Shown here one piece after another: positions 1 to 7,546 of a DNA stretch of 17,299 bases. The notes beneath the pieces were generated by a model. It worked only from the letters and a program-made list of their open reading frames with translations. It was not told the origin of the DNA and made no database searches. A program made the position numbers and the translations under genes. Origin of the DNA: Hyphomicrobiales bacterium (GTDB lineage Bacteria; Pseudomonadota; Alphaproteobacteria; Rhizobiales; Xanthobacteraceae); NCBI GenBank assembly GCA_026400425.1, contig JAPLPC010000341.1:1-17299 (forward strand), given 5' to 3'. Positions within the stretch are counted from its first letter, which is position 1; every line of letters starts with the position of its first letter.

Positions 1-697
1 GCGTCGTCACCGCGAGCGCATTGAGTTTGCCGTCGAGCACCTGCGGCAGCGACGGATAGCGATTGTCGCACAGGATCTGCACGTCGCCGGCCAAGGCTGC
101 CTGCAGTGCCGGGCCGGCGCCGCGGAACGGCACATGCTGCATCTTCAAACCGGTGAGCTGCAGCCACCATGCGCCGGTGAGATGCGGGCTCTGGCCGACG
201 CCGGACGACGCGTAGTTCAGCTTGTCCGGATTGGCCTTGATATAGGCGATCAGCTCCGGGATCGTCTTGATCGGGACGCTCGGATGCGCGCACATGATGT
301 TGGGCAGCCTGATCATGTTGGAGACCGGCTGCAACTGGTCCGGTTTGTAAGGCAGGTTTTTGAAGATGCTGTAGGCGATCGCGTTGGGGCCGGGATTACC
401 GACCAGAATCGTATGGCCGTCGCCTTTCAGGCGCGCCACTTCCGCGGTGCCGATGGTGCCGCCGCCGCCCGAGCGATTTTCGACCACGACCGATTGGCCC
501 CAGACCTGCTGCAAATGGGCGGCGAGCATGCGGCCCATCACATCCGTTGAGCCGCCGGCCGCGGCTGGGACGATGACCCGCACGGTTTCGGTGGGCTTCC
601 ATTCGCCGGCGCCAAGGCTCGCGCGCGGCAGGATCGCAGCAGTGGATAGCGCGGCAGCACCCGTGAGCACGCGGCGGCGGGTAACCAGTTTGGTCAT
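1..697 (-). CDS. Bug/TctC-family tripartite tricarboxylate transporter substrate-binding protein (C-terminus beyond window)
   Basis: The reverse strand is open from an ATG at 697 to the window edge, giving 232 codons of a family usually about 320 residues long; the C-terminal third is missing. The N-terminus has an RRR followed by a hydrophobic stretch and an Ala-rich region (MTKLVTRRRVLTGAAALS), which resembles a Tat or Sec export signal. After it come VRVIVPAAAGGSTDVMGRML, a VVVENRSGGGGTIG segment and a GPNAIAY segment, all typical of the Bug (PF03401) periplasmic binding fold. A purine-rich GAGAGGGG lies about 7 nt before the ATG. These proteins bind carboxylates and similar solutes in the periplasm. 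No tctA/tctB genes are visible here, so it may be an orphan binding protein. The ligand cannot be told from sequence. The family is assigned from recalled motifs. Confidence 0.88.
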   Translation of the reverse strand, partial: MTKLVTRRRVLTGAAALSTAAILPRASLGAGEWKPTETVRVIVPAAAGGSTDVMGRMLAAHLQQVWGQSVVVENRSGGGGTIGTAEVARLKGDGHTILVGNPGPNAIAYSIFKNLPYKPDQLQPVSNMIRLPNIMCAHPSVPIKTIPELIAYIKANPDKLNYASSGVGQSPHLTGAWWLQLTGLKMQHVPFRGAGPALQAALAGDVQILCDNRYPSLPQVLDGKLNALAVTT

Positions 698-792
698 GAT
701 CGTTTCCCCTCTCGGCATTTTGGCTTTGGTAGTTAGCAAAAGCCTAGTCAGAGCCATGGCGGCAAACAAGTCGCGATATCGCGCTCGGCAAA

Positions 793-822
793 CAAAAAGC
801 CCCGCAGCGGATGTGCGGGGCT
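793..822 (-). terminator. Rho-independent terminator downstream of bamE
   Basis: On the reverse strand an 8-bp perfect stem, AGCCCCGC (798-805) paired with GCGGGGCT (815-822), encloses a 9-nt loop and is followed by TTTTTG. It sits about 36 nt after the bamE stop codon in the right orientation. Confidence 0.85.
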
Positions 823-857
823 CGTTGAATTTCGCGAGGCGGATTGGGCGACGGCGA

Positions 858-1328
858 CTAGCGGAAGCTGACCAATCTGAACAGCGGTGCGAGATAGCTC
901 ATCTCCGAACCGGAGGTCGGCGTGGTGCGGCTGATGAAGTCGAAAATCTTGCCGTCCCGCAGGCCGTAATTAGCAAGACGCGTGACCCGGCGCTGATTGT
1001 CGAAATAGATCGCGATGACGCGCTGGTCGGTGACGCTCTGCGGCATGAATGCGACGGCGCGTTCGGCGCGCTGGGAAATGTAGTAGAACACTTCGCCGTT
1101 GAGCGTGGCGACCGTGGACGGGGTGCCCATCACGATCAGCACCTGGTCCTGGCTGGCGCCGATCGGAATCTGCTCCAGCGCACCGGGCGGCAGGATGTAG
1201 CCCTTCTGGAACTGCTCGGCACAGGCGCCGAGCGACAGGCAGACGGCAGCGACGGCCATGGCGGAGCGGACCCGGCGCCAGTTCAGGCGCGATCCGCGGG
1301 TGGCAGTGCTCAGGCTCGAATCGATCAT
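858..1328 (-). CDS. bamE: Outer membrane protein assembly factor BamE (SmpA/OmlA lipoprotein)
   Basis: The 156-residue protein has a short basic N-terminus, a hydrophobic segment and a lipobox ending LSLGAC, so Cys36 would be the lipidated residue after signal peptidase II cleavage. The mature part carries the SmpA/OmlA fold signature: GYILPPGALEQIPIG, then DQVLIVMGTPST, then GEVFYYISQR. BamE is a periplasm-facing outer-membrane lipoprotein that supports the BamA machine inserting beta-barrel proteins. The start at 1328 is chosen because it gives the short n-region usual for relatives; no convincing Shine-Dalgarno precedes it, and ATGs at 1373 and 1259 are alternatives. It is monocistronic, divergent from the cytochrome bc1 chaperone gene, and ends just before a strong terminator. 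Confidence 0.9.
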   Translation of the reverse strand: MIDSSLSTATRGSRLNWRRVRSAMAVAAVCLSLGACAEQFQKGYILPPGALEQIPIGASQDQVLIVMGTPSTVATLNGEVFYYISQRAERAVAFMPQSVTDQRVIAIYFDNQRRVTRLANYGLRDGKIFDFISRTTPTSGSEMSYLAPLFRLVSFR

Positions 1329-1451
1329 AGTGGAGGAATCCCCATCCTCTAGGCGCTGCCGAGGCTCTTGCATCCCGGAAGGCGTTGACGTACCGGGCAG
1401 AACCGCCGAATGCAACATGCGCGTGCCCGACCGGCTCGCAAGGAACCCGTG
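1329..1451. promoter_or_regulatory. Divergent intergenic region between bamE and the bc1 chaperone gene
   Basis: The 123 bp between two divergent start codons must hold the promoters of both genes by layout. I could not assign -35/-10 boxes with confidence. An AAGGAA Shine-Dalgarno for the rightward gene lies at 1440-1445. Confidence 0.4.
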
Positions 1452-1994
1452 ATGATCTGGCCGTTCAGTCGATTCAGGAAGCCCCCGGCGCTGTTGCGCG
1501 GCACCATTGAAGCGATCTATGGCATGATCGTGGCGCAGACCCGAGAACCGTTGTTTTACCGTGATTTAGCCGTGCCCGACACCGTGGATGGGCGTTTCGA
1601 TATGTTGCTGCTGCAGCTCTGGCTGGTGCTGCGTCGCCTGCCGCCCAAAAGCGAGCTGGCGCAGGGGCTGTTCGACAGGTTCTGCGCCGACATGGACGAC
1701 AATCTGCGTGAACTCGGTACCAGCGACCTCAAAGTGCCCAAGATGATGCGCGAATTCGGCGGCGCCTTTTACGGTCGCTGCAAGGCCTATGACGTGGCGT
1801 TGGCCGAGGGCCACGAGCCCCTGGCAGCCGCGCTGTCGAAGAATATCTATAATGGCCGCGACATCGATCACGCGCGGCTACTCGCCGCTTATGTCGAAGC
1901 GGCGGATCACGAGCTGGCCGGCCTCGATCCGGCGACATTGGCTTCCGGGGCGTGGCGGTTTCCGTCGCCCGCGGTTACATTGGTGACGACATGA
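1452..1994 (+). CDS. Ubiquinol-cytochrome c chaperone family protein (CBP3/UQCC1-like)
   Basis: The 180-residue protein starts MIWPFSRFRK and contains IEAIYGMIVAQTREPLFYRDLAVPDT, then RFDMLLLQLWLVLRRL, and DLKVPKMMREFGGAFYGR, the conserved blocks of the PF03981 chaperone family. In mitochondria and alphaproteobacteria these proteins help assemble cytochrome b into the bc1 complex at the inner membrane. The ATG at 1452 is preceded by AAGGAA about 7 nt upstream; an in-frame ATG at 1410 has no ribosome site. The stop overlaps the next start as ATGA, so it is probably co-translated with the DUF177 gene. This gene pair is a familiar arrangement in Rhizobiales. Confidence 0.88.
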   Translation: MIWPFSRFRKPPALLRGTIEAIYGMIVAQTREPLFYRDLAVPDTVDGRFDMLLLQLWLVLRRLPPKSELAQGLFDRFCADMDDNLRELGTSDLKVPKMMREFGGAFYGRCKAYDVALAEGHEPLAAALSKNIYNGRDIDHARLLAAYVEAADHELAGLDPATLASGAWRFPSPAVTLVTT

Positions 1995-2593
1995 GCAAAT
2001 CCGATCGCGGCCGAGCGCCGTCTCCCATTCCGTCGTCCCAGCTGCCACCGCCGCCCTGGAGCGTGCCGGTGCCGGTGACCGAAATCCCCGATGTGGGCCT
2101 GTCCCAGACCATTGAGGCACGGCCGGACCAGCGCAAGGCCATGGCCGAACTCGGTGGCCTGCCGGATATTGCCGCGGTCAAAGCCGAGCTGAACCTGCTG
2201 GCCGTGAAGGGCGGTACCGTCCATATCACCGGTCGGGTGAAGGGCAGGGTGACGCAAACCTGCGTGGTCACCCTGGAGCCGGTCGAGAACGAGGTCGATG
2301 AAGCCGTCGATGTGGTGTTTGCGCCACCGTCGCAGATTCGCGAACTCGCCGAATCGATGGACGAGGACGGTGATGGCGATGAAGATCGCCCAGATCCGCC
2401 GGAGCCCATCGAGAATGGCATGATCGATCTCGGCAAGCTGGCCACCGACGCCCTGTTTTTGGGCCTCGATCCGTATCCGCGCAAACCGGATGCAGAGTTC
2501 CAGGACCAGGTCGCCGAGCCGAGCCCGGAAGAGCACCCGTTTGCGGCGCTGAAGGCGCTTCAGGGCGGGCCGGACAAGCCGAACCAGACGTGA
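1991..2593 (+). CDS. DUF177/YceD family protein (probable 23S rRNA accumulation factor)
   Basis: A 200-residue protein with a proline-rich N-terminus (PIPSSQLPPPPWSVPVPV), a central beta-rich part with VKGRVTQTCVVTLEPVEN, and an acidic C-terminal half (DEDGDGDEDRPDPPEPIENG) followed by DLGKLATDALFLGLDPYPRK. This order is that of the DUF177 (PF02620) family, whose E. coli member YceD is needed for normal 23S rRNA accumulation. In many bacteria yceD is followed by rpmF and plsX; here plsX comes 206 bp downstream without rpmF between them. The start is fixed by the ATGA overlap with the preceding gene. The biochemical activity of the family is not well defined. Confidence 0.85.
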   Translation: MSKSDRGRAPSPIPSSQLPPPPWSVPVPVTEIPDVGLSQTIEARPDQRKAMAELGGLPDIAAVKAELNLLAVKGGTVHITGRVKGRVTQTCVVTLEPVENEVDEAVDVVFAPPSQIRELAESMDEDGDGDEDRPDPPEPIENGMIDLGKLATDALFLGLDPYPRKPDAEFQDQVAEPSPEEHPFAALKALQGGPDKPNQT

Positions 2594-2799
2594 ACGGGGC
2601 CCCACCGGTTCCGTTTTCGCGCACATGAACTGGTGGTCGGTGCGGGAAAATGCCCGGTCAAGGTGTTGTGTCAACTGGCGGAAACGCTATTGTCGCGCGC
2701 CGTAAACGGGTTCATGCCATAGCATCGCTGCCGCCGGTCGCGGCAGTTCGTCGGCGGCCATGTGGGTGATGCCGCACAAGACAGGTTTCCAGGACGTAC
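2594..2799 (+). promoter_or_regulatory. Intergenic region upstream of plsX with a GC-rich hairpin and weak promoter match
   Basis: No gene is seen in these 206 bp. A weak promoter match is TTGTGT (2666-2671), 16 bp, TATTGT (2688-2693). A perfect 7-bp hairpin, CTGCCGC (2728-2734) paired with GCGGCAG (2740-2746) around a 5-nt loop, falls in what would be the leader. A weak AACGG/CCGTT stem followed by TT at 2593-2616 could attenuate read-through from the DUF177 gene. The plsX Shine-Dalgarno AGGA is at 2791-2794. Confidence 0.35.
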
Positions 2800-3861
2800 A
2801 TGGCTAAAAAGGTTCGCATCGCGCTCGACGCCATGGGCGGTGATTTCGGCCCGTCGGTGGTCATCCCCGGCGCGGCGATTTCGTTGACCCGGCACCCCGA
2901 CAGCGAATTCGTGCTGGTCGGCGACAGCGCCCAGATCAACAAGGAACTGGCCAATCATCCGGCACTGCAAAAAGTGTCGCGCGTGATCCATTCCGATGTC
3001 GCCGTGTCGATGCATGACAAGCCGAGCCAGGCGCTGCGCCGCGGCCGCAAAGTGTCGTCGATGTGGATGGCGATCGATGCGGTCAAGCAACACGAGGCCG
3101 ACGTCGCCGGCTCCGCCGGCAATACCGGCGCGCTGAGGGCGATGGCGCGGTTCTGCCTGCGCACGCTGCCGGGCATCGATCGACCGGCGATCGCAGCGGT
3201 GTGGCCGACCATGCGCGGCGACAGTATCGTGCTCGATCTCGGCGCCACCATCGGCGGCGACGCGCATCATCTCAAATCGCTGGCGATCATGGGCAGCGCG
3301 ATGGCCCGGGTGATGTTCGATCTCGAGCGCCCGACGGTGGGCCTGCTCAATATCGGCGTCGAGGAAGTGAAGGGCGGCGAGGAAATTCGCGAGGCGGCCG
3401 AAATGCTGCGCGCCGCTGATCTGCCGCAACTGAACTTCATCGGCTTCGTCGAAGGCGACGGCATCGGCAAGGGCGCCGCCGACGTCATCGTCACCGAAGG
3501 TTTTTCGGGCAATATCGCGCTGAAAGCGGCCGAAGGCACGGCGCGGCAGATCGCCGAATATCTGCGCGGCGCCATGGCCCGCACCTGGCGCTCCAAGATC
3601 GGCTATCTGTTCGCCAAGAACGCCTTCAAGGCGTTGCGCGACAAGATGGATCCCTCGAAGTCCAATGGCGGCGTGTTTCTCGGCCTCAACGGCATCGTGG
3701 TGAAGAGCCACGGCGGCACCGATGCCGAGGGCTTCGCCTATGCGGTGGACGTCGCCTACGACATGGTCCGCTACGACCTGCTCAATAAGATCAATCAAAC
3801 GCTCGATCGCGACGGCCACGCAAATTCTGCGCCCGCGGCGGTGCAGGAGGCTGTCTCGTGA
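2800..3861 (+). CDS. plsX: Phosphate acyltransferase PlsX
   Basis: The 353-residue protein begins with VRIALDAMGGDFGP, the PlsX signature, and continues with SAGNTGALRAMARF, the LDLGATIGGDAHHL region, GLLNIGVEEVKGGEE, and FVEGDGIGKGAADVIVTEGFSGNIALKAAEG. PlsX converts acyl-ACP and phosphate to acyl-phosphate, the donor used by PlsY in the first acylation of glycerol-3-phosphate. It is a peripheral inner-membrane enzyme. Length is normal. The ATG at 2800 has AGGA 5 nt upstream. The stop overlaps the fabH GTG start as GTGA, so the two lipid genes are translationally coupled. C-terminal residues after LLNKINQ are less conserved. Confidence 0.97.
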   Translation: MAKKVRIALDAMGGDFGPSVVIPGAAISLTRHPDSEFVLVGDSAQINKELANHPALQKVSRVIHSDVAVSMHDKPSQALRRGRKVSSMWMAIDAVKQHEADVAGSAGNTGALRAMARFCLRTLPGIDRPAIAAVWPTMRGDSIVLDLGATIGGDAHHLKSLAIMGSAMARVMFDLERPTVGLLNIGVEEVKGGEEIREAAEMLRAADLPQLNFIGFVEGDGIGKGAADVIVTEGFSGNIALKAAEGTARQIAEYLRGAMARTWRSKIGYLFAKNAFKALRDKMDPSKSNGGVFLGLNGIVVKSHGGTDAEGFAYAVDVAYDMVRYDLLNKINQTLDRDGHANSAPAAVQEAVS

Positions 3862-4829
3862 TACGTTCGGTCGTGCTTGGCTGCGGCTCCTATCTGCCGG
3901 AGCGTGTTCTCTCCAATGCTGAACTGGCCAAGAAGGTCGATACGTCCGACGAGTGGATCGTCCAGCGTACCGGCATCCAGCAGCGTCATATCGCGGCCGA
4001 AGGCGAGTTCACCTCGCATCTCGCCATCAAGGCGGCGCAGGCGGCACTGAAGAATGCGGGGATCGACGCCCAGTCGATCGACCTGATCGTGCTGGCCACC
4101 TCGACGCCGGACAACACGTTTCCGGCCACCGCGGTGGCGGTGCAGAACGCGCTCGGCATGACCCACGGCGCGGCGTTCGATCTGCAGGCCGTATGTTCGG
4201 GCTTCATCTTCGCATTGACCACCGCCGACAGCCTGTTGCGCACCGGCGCCGGCAAGCGCGCGCTGGTGATCGGCGCCGAGACGTTCTCGCGCATTCTCGA
4301 CTGGACCGACCGCGGCACCTGCGTGCTGTTCGGCGACGGCGCCGGCGCGGTGGTGCTCGAAGCACAGCAGCAGGACGGCACGGCTGCGGATCGCGGCGTG
4401 CTCACCACGCATCTGCGCTCCGATGGTCGCCACAAGCAGAAGCTCTATGTCGATGGCGGGCCGTCATCGACGCAAACCGTGGGCTATCTGCGCATGGAAG
4501 GCCGCGAGGTCTTCAAGCACGCCGTCGGCATGATCACCGACGTCATCGTCGATGCCTTTGCCGCGACCGGCGAGAGTGCCGAGACCATCGACTGGTTCGT
4601 GCCGCATCAGGCCAACAAGCGCATCATCGATGCGTCTGCGCAGAAACTGCATATTGCACCGCAGAAGGTGGTGCTTACCGTCGATCGCCATGGCAACACC
4701 TCGGCGGCCTCGATCCCGCTGGCACTATCGGTTGCGGTCAATGACGGGCGCATCAAGAAAGGTGACCTGGTGTTGCTCGAAGCCATGGGCGGCGGCTTCA
4801 CCTGGGGCTCGGCACTGCTTCGCTGGTGA
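3858..4829 (+). CDS. fabH: 3-oxoacyl-ACP synthase III (FabH)
   Basis: This 323-residue KAS III condenses acetyl-CoA with malonyl-ACP to start type II fatty-acid synthesis. The catalytic triad is visible: Cys113 in DLQAVCSGF, His250 in VPHQANKRI, and Asn280 in HGNTSAAS. The N-terminal block SYLPERVLSNAELAKKVDTS and the DEWIVQRTGI motif are diagnostic, and the C-terminal GGGFTWGSALLRW is intact. The start codon is GTG at 3858 overlapping the plsX stop, with a strong AGGAGG at 3845-3850. Fatty-acid initiation (FabH) and phospholipid initiation (PlsX) are thus co-expressed. Confidence 0.97.
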   Translation: MIRSVVLGCGSYLPERVLSNAELAKKVDTSDEWIVQRTGIQQRHIAAEGEFTSHLAIKAAQAALKNAGIDAQSIDLIVLATSTPDNTFPATAVAVQNALGMTHGAAFDLQAVCSGFIFALTTADSLLRTGAGKRALVIGAETFSRILDWTDRGTCVLFGDGAGAVVLEAQQQDGTAADRGVLTTHLRSDGRHKQKLYVDGGPSSTQTVGYLRMEGREVFKHAVGMITDVIVDAFAATGESAETIDWFVPHQANKRIIDASAQKLHIAPQKVVLTVDRHGNTSAASIPLALSVAVNDGRIKKGDLVLLEAMGGGFTWGSALLRW

Positions 4830-4976
4830 TCAATCGCTCACGGTGGCAAAACCACAACAGCTCAAATTGTCATGACTTTCCATGCGCTTGCAGCGCCCTG
4901 CGGTGTTGACCCGGTGGCGTTAACCTCCTAGTTTCCGTGGCGAATTTCGGTTCGCCGAGAAGTTTTTGGGGCTGGC
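4830..4976 (+). promoter_or_regulatory. ihfA upstream region with candidate sigma-70-type promoter
   Basis: In this 147-bp gap TTGACC (4906-4911) is followed after 17 bp by TAGTTT (4929-4934), about 40 bp before the ihfA ATG. The -35 box is good and the -10 box weak, which is common in alphaproteobacteria. No clear terminator for fabH is present, so read-through is possible. Confidence 0.4.
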
Positions 4977-5309
4977 ATGACGGGCACGGGAAAAACGGTC
5001 ACACGCGTCGATCTGTGCGAGGCGGTCTATCAAAAGGTAGGTCTGTCGCGCACGGAGTCATCGGCGTTTGTCGAACTCGTTCTGAAAGAGATCACGGATT
5101 GTCTGGAGAAGGGCGAGACGGTGAAGCTGTCGTCGTTCGGCTCCTTCATGGTGCGCAGTAAAGGCGAACGCATCGGTCGCAATCCGAAGACGGGCACGGA
5201 AGTGCCGATCTCGCCGCGGCGTGTCATGGTGTTCAAGCCGTCGGCGATTCTGAAGCAGCGCATCAACGGTCATGCCGAGACCGTCGCCAACGGCAAAGAT
5301 CACGACTAG
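4977..5309 (+). CDS. ihfA: Integration host factor subunit alpha
   Basis: The 110-residue HU/IHF-fold protein contains VTRVDLCEAVYQKVGLSRTE, the dimer region ITDCLEKGETVKLSSFGSF, and the DNA-clasping arm RIGRNPKTGTEVPISPRRVM, followed by FKPSAILKQRIN. The arm with RNPKTG and the downstream Pro that intercalates into bent DNA mark it as IHF rather than HU, and the sequence fits the alpha subunit. IHF bends DNA in transcription, replication and site-specific recombination. Its placement upstream of a MerR-type regulator is conserved in relatives. It ends with a short hydrophilic tail (HAETVANGKDHD). Start ATG at 4977 has a GGGG-containing but weak ribosome site. Confidence 0.95.
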   Translation: MTGTGKTVTRVDLCEAVYQKVGLSRTESSAFVELVLKEITDCLEKGETVKLSSFGSFMVRSKGERIGRNPKTGTEVPISPRRVMVFKPSAILKQRINGHAETVANGKDHD

Positions 5310-5426
5310 GTTTTGTTTCGACGCGTCGTCGCGTTGATCCCACTTCGTTGCATACCGCTATCTGAATACGCCGCTATCTGCATACGCCATTGACCAGCCA
5401 CAGGATGAACCACAGGAATCCAGCAC
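5310..5426 (+). repeat. Intergenic region with two tandem copies of a 16-bp sequence
   Basis: Between ihfA and the MerR gene, CCGCTATCTGAATACG (5355-5370) is followed immediately by CCGCTATCTGCATACG (5371-5386), a tandem duplication with one mismatch. It lies 41 bp before the TTG start, so it could be a paired binding site or simply a replication slip. Confidence 0.6.
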
Positions 5427-6306
5427 TTGGATAAAGCGCCGGATGCGTTTCGGACCATCAGCGAGGTCGCCGACGACCTCGATATTCCGCAGCACGTGTT
5501 GCGGTTCTGGGAAACGCGGTTCACTCAGATCAAACCGATGAAGCGATCCGGCGGCCGGCGATATTATCGCCCGGACGACGTCGATCTTTTGCGCGGTATT
5601 CGCCGGCTTCTATACGGCGAGGGCTACACCATCCGCGGTGTGCAGCGGATCCTGAAAGAAAACGGAATCAAGGCGGTGCAGGGCCTGGTGGATGAACAGG
5701 CCGCGCCGGCCTTTGCGCCCGTGCGTGCATCCGAGCCGCGCATGTCGCCGGCCGCGCCGGCGATGACGCCTCCCAAAGCCAAGCCGCACGTCATCGACGA
5801 CACCCGCCGACGACGAGGACGAGTCCGACGCGGACACCGAAGACGCCGAGCAGGACGAGGCCGACGCGGAGGCCGAAGACGACGCCGAGGACGCGGCGTC
5901 CGACGACGAAGACGGCGAGGACGTGGAAGAAGAGCAGGAGGACGTCGCGCCTGTCGCTGCCCGCAAAGCGCCGGACATCGTGCCTCGTCGCGAGCCCGAT
6001 CTGCACCCGCCCGCGCCGCGCGCGCCGGAGATCCGGCCGAACCCTGCCATCGCGGCTACGCCGCGCATCGAGCCGCGCCTGCAGCAAGCCATCGGCCGCA
6101 CCGATCCGGCGTCGATGAGCCGCGCCAATCCAGCCGCAACAGCCCGCACCATACCAGCAGCGCCGCCGCCTATGAATGCGCACCCGGCACCGCAGCCGGA
6201 ACCACCCGCGCGCGGGCTCGACCGCGAACGGCTGCAAATTGTGCTCGAAGAACTGCTCGCCGCCCGCCGCGCCCTGGATGCGGCCATGAAGGATGGCGGG
6301 ACGTAG
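5427..6306 (+). pseudogene. MerR-family transcriptional regulator, frameshifted in the acidic linker
   Basis: The N-terminal part reads FRTISEVADDLDIPQHVLRF, then WETRFTQIKPMKR and GGRRYYRPDDVDLLRGIRRL, a MerR-type winged helix, then YTIRGVQRILKENGIKAV. The start is TTG at 5427 with CAGGA upstream. The frame stays open to 6356 but after about residue 125 becomes an implausible Arg/Gly-rich string. In the +1 frame, from about 5803, lies an acidic Asp/Glu linker, a Pro/Ala-rich segment, and a coiled-coil end RGLDRERLQIVLEELL...ARRALDAAMKDGG ending at 6306, which is the C-terminus I expect for this family. The +1 frame has a TGA at 5764, so the frame change lies between 5767 and about 5810; one extra C in ACCCGCC at 5802-5808 would explain it. 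It may be a true mutation, an assembly error in GC-rich sequence, or less likely programmed frameshifting. The DNA-binding part could still be made. Confidence 0.75.
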
Positions 6307-6378
6307 CGATCCGATCGCACGTGACGGGCAGGATCGCGGCTTGCGCACCGACTTGAACGACGTTACAGGATGGCTCGG

Positions 6379-6456
6379 CGGAGCGTAGCGCAGCCCGGTT
6401 AGCGCACTAGTCTGGGAGACTAGGGGTCGGAGGTTCGAATCCTCTCGCTCCGACCA
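6379..6456 (+). tRNA. tRNA-Pro(GGG)
   Basis: The acceptor CGGAGCG (6379-6385) pairs perfectly with CGCTCCG (6446-6452), followed by discriminator A and an encoded CCA (6454-6456). The anticodon stem CTAGT/ACTAG encloses the loop CTGGGAG, giving anticodon GGG. The T arm holds GGTTCGAATCC. The integrase gene begins to the right of its 3' end, marking it as the probable insertion target. Confidence 0.96.
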
Positions 6457-6525
6457 AAAACTTAAATGATTTCAATGACATATTCGGCCCCTTAGTTTAC
6501 GTCTACCGCCGGTTTCCCGCCCGGT
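6428..6525 (+). other. Probable attL and integrase-side att arm
   Basis: Tyrosine integrases commonly recombine within the 3' half of a tRNA gene and restore it. Here the intact tRNA-Pro 3' end (T arm to CCA) is followed by 69 bp of AT-richer DNA and then the 3' end of a convergent integrase gene. The exact core cannot be set because the right-hand att copy is outside the window. The 69 bp contain no gene. Confidence 0.55.
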
Positions 6526-7395
6526 TTACAACTTTTGTTCGGCGGACGTTCTTTTGTCCCGGAAATCTTCCAGCTTCTGAATCGCGTTTGCAGCCAAAAC
6601 ACCGCTTCTCGCGAGGTAAGTTTCGATAATCCGCTGCGCCTTATCCACAGTCCAAGTCATGGCTTCGGCAATCTCAGGCCCGGTCGCGCCGGCTTCGGCT
6701 AGAAGCGTCGCAGCGGTTCCTCGGTTGTCGTGGAAGTTCAGATCACCGGCCTCGACAAGATCGGCATCCTCGCGCCAGTGCTCGTTGAAATAGCGCCTGG
6801 TGTATGCCTTCCCGGTCGGGGTGAGCACCACCAGCGCTCCGGTGCGCTCCAGCCCGTCCAGATGCGCCTTCAACTCACGCGTGGCCGGGATCCACACAAG
6901 CTTGCCGGTCTTGCTCGAACGGATCTGCACCTGCTGCCCGTTGTATCGGGTCCATGGAAACTTGCGGACATCGCTGGCGCGCATCGCTGTGTTCCGAACG
7001 AGGATCATTGCTGTCGCCATGGCAGGACGAGCGCCCCGGATGAATTTCTGCTGTAGTTCTTCCGACCATGTTTTGTCGGCGCGGTCGCTTTTGTATAGTC
7101 GCTCAAACGACGGAATAGGGTGATGCTTGATGCGTCGCTTTGACTTCGCGAATGATAGCACACGACACAGCGTAGACATCAGATTGTCTGCAGATCTCCG
7201 CGACGATTTCCCCAGCTCTTGATGCCATGAGAGTGCATCGGCTGCAAAGGCGTCGGCGTCGTCAGCATTGTTGAACGTTTCCTCTGGTACACTTCCCCAC
7301 TTCACCTCTACGCGGCGAAGCTTCCAGCGATACTCTTTCCGCGATGCCTCACTCAGTCCGTCGAACGTGCTTGATGAGTCAAAGAACTGGATCAA
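6526..7395 (-). CDS. int: Phage tyrosine integrase, core-binding and catalytic domains (main frame)
   Basis: The 289-residue frame carries a SAM-like core-binding domain (FDGLSEASRKEYRWKLRRVE) and a complete catalytic set: Arg139 in VRNTAMRASD, Lys162 in RSSKTGK, His222 and Arg225 in LNFHDNRGTAAT, Trp248 in AMTWTVDKAQ at the position often held by His, and the nucleophile Tyr260 in IIETYLA. It would insert and, with an Xis, excise the prophage at tRNA-Pro. The first possible start is TTG at 7395 or tandem CTG codons at 7404 and 7401; none has well-spaced Shine-Dalgarno except weakly AGGAAG before the CTGs. The arm-binding N-terminus lies in another frame (next entry), so this protein is either N-terminally shortened or made by frame change. 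Confidence 0.9.
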   Translation of the reverse strand: MIQFFDSSSTFDGLSEASRKEYRWKLRRVEVKWGSVPEETFNNADDADAFAADALSWHQELGKSSRRSADNLMSTLCRVLSFAKSKRRIKHHPIPSFERLYKSDRADKTWSEELQQKFIRGARPAMATAMILVRNTAMRASDVRKFPWTRYNGQQVQIRSSKTGKLVWIPATRELKAHLDGLERTGALVVLTPTGKAYTRRYFNEHWREDADLVEAGDLNFHDNRGTAATLLAEAGATGPEIAEAMTWTVDKAQRIIETYLARSGVLAANAIQKLEDFRDKRTSAEQKL

Positions 7396-7546
7396 ATCCA
7401 GCAGTGTCTTCCTCGGCTAGATTGTTCTTGTCCAAAGGCGAGCCCGTAGCCCGGTGATACAGGTATTCCCTGATAGAGCCGTCAGCCATGCGCTTCTTAA
7501 CGCGATGGATTCCCTTAAGCGTTGCTGGCTTCTGCTTTCTGGGCAT
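7379..7546 (-). pseudogene. N-terminal segment of the integrase in a separate frame (55 codons)
   Basis: An ORF with ATG at 7546 and a good GGAAAG ribosome site 6 nt upstream encodes a basic peptide with GIHRVKKRMADGSIREYLYH followed by RATG, which resembles the start of many rhizobial phage integrases. It stops with TGA at 7381-7379, overlapping the main integrase frame by about 40 nt. The main frame is +1 relative to it and is closed by TAG at 7419-7417, so the frame change would fall between 7416 and 7379. Combined, the two pieces give about 340 residues, a normal integrase length. Its ATG overlaps the end of the upstream Xis-like gene by 32 nt. Confidence 0.7.

Noticed and set aside
384..1352. 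Long rightward ORF of 322 codons
   Set aside because: It is antisense to the Bug-family gene and bamE, both of which have clear family motifs and signal peptides.
2671..3819. Leftward 382-codon ORF
   Set aside because: It mirrors plsX on the other strand; composition is His/Ala/Arg-rich with no motif.
5610..6320. Leftward Ser-rich ORF over the MerR linker
   Set aside because: Complement of GAC/GAG-rich acidic codons gives Ser/Arg runs; low-complexity shadow.
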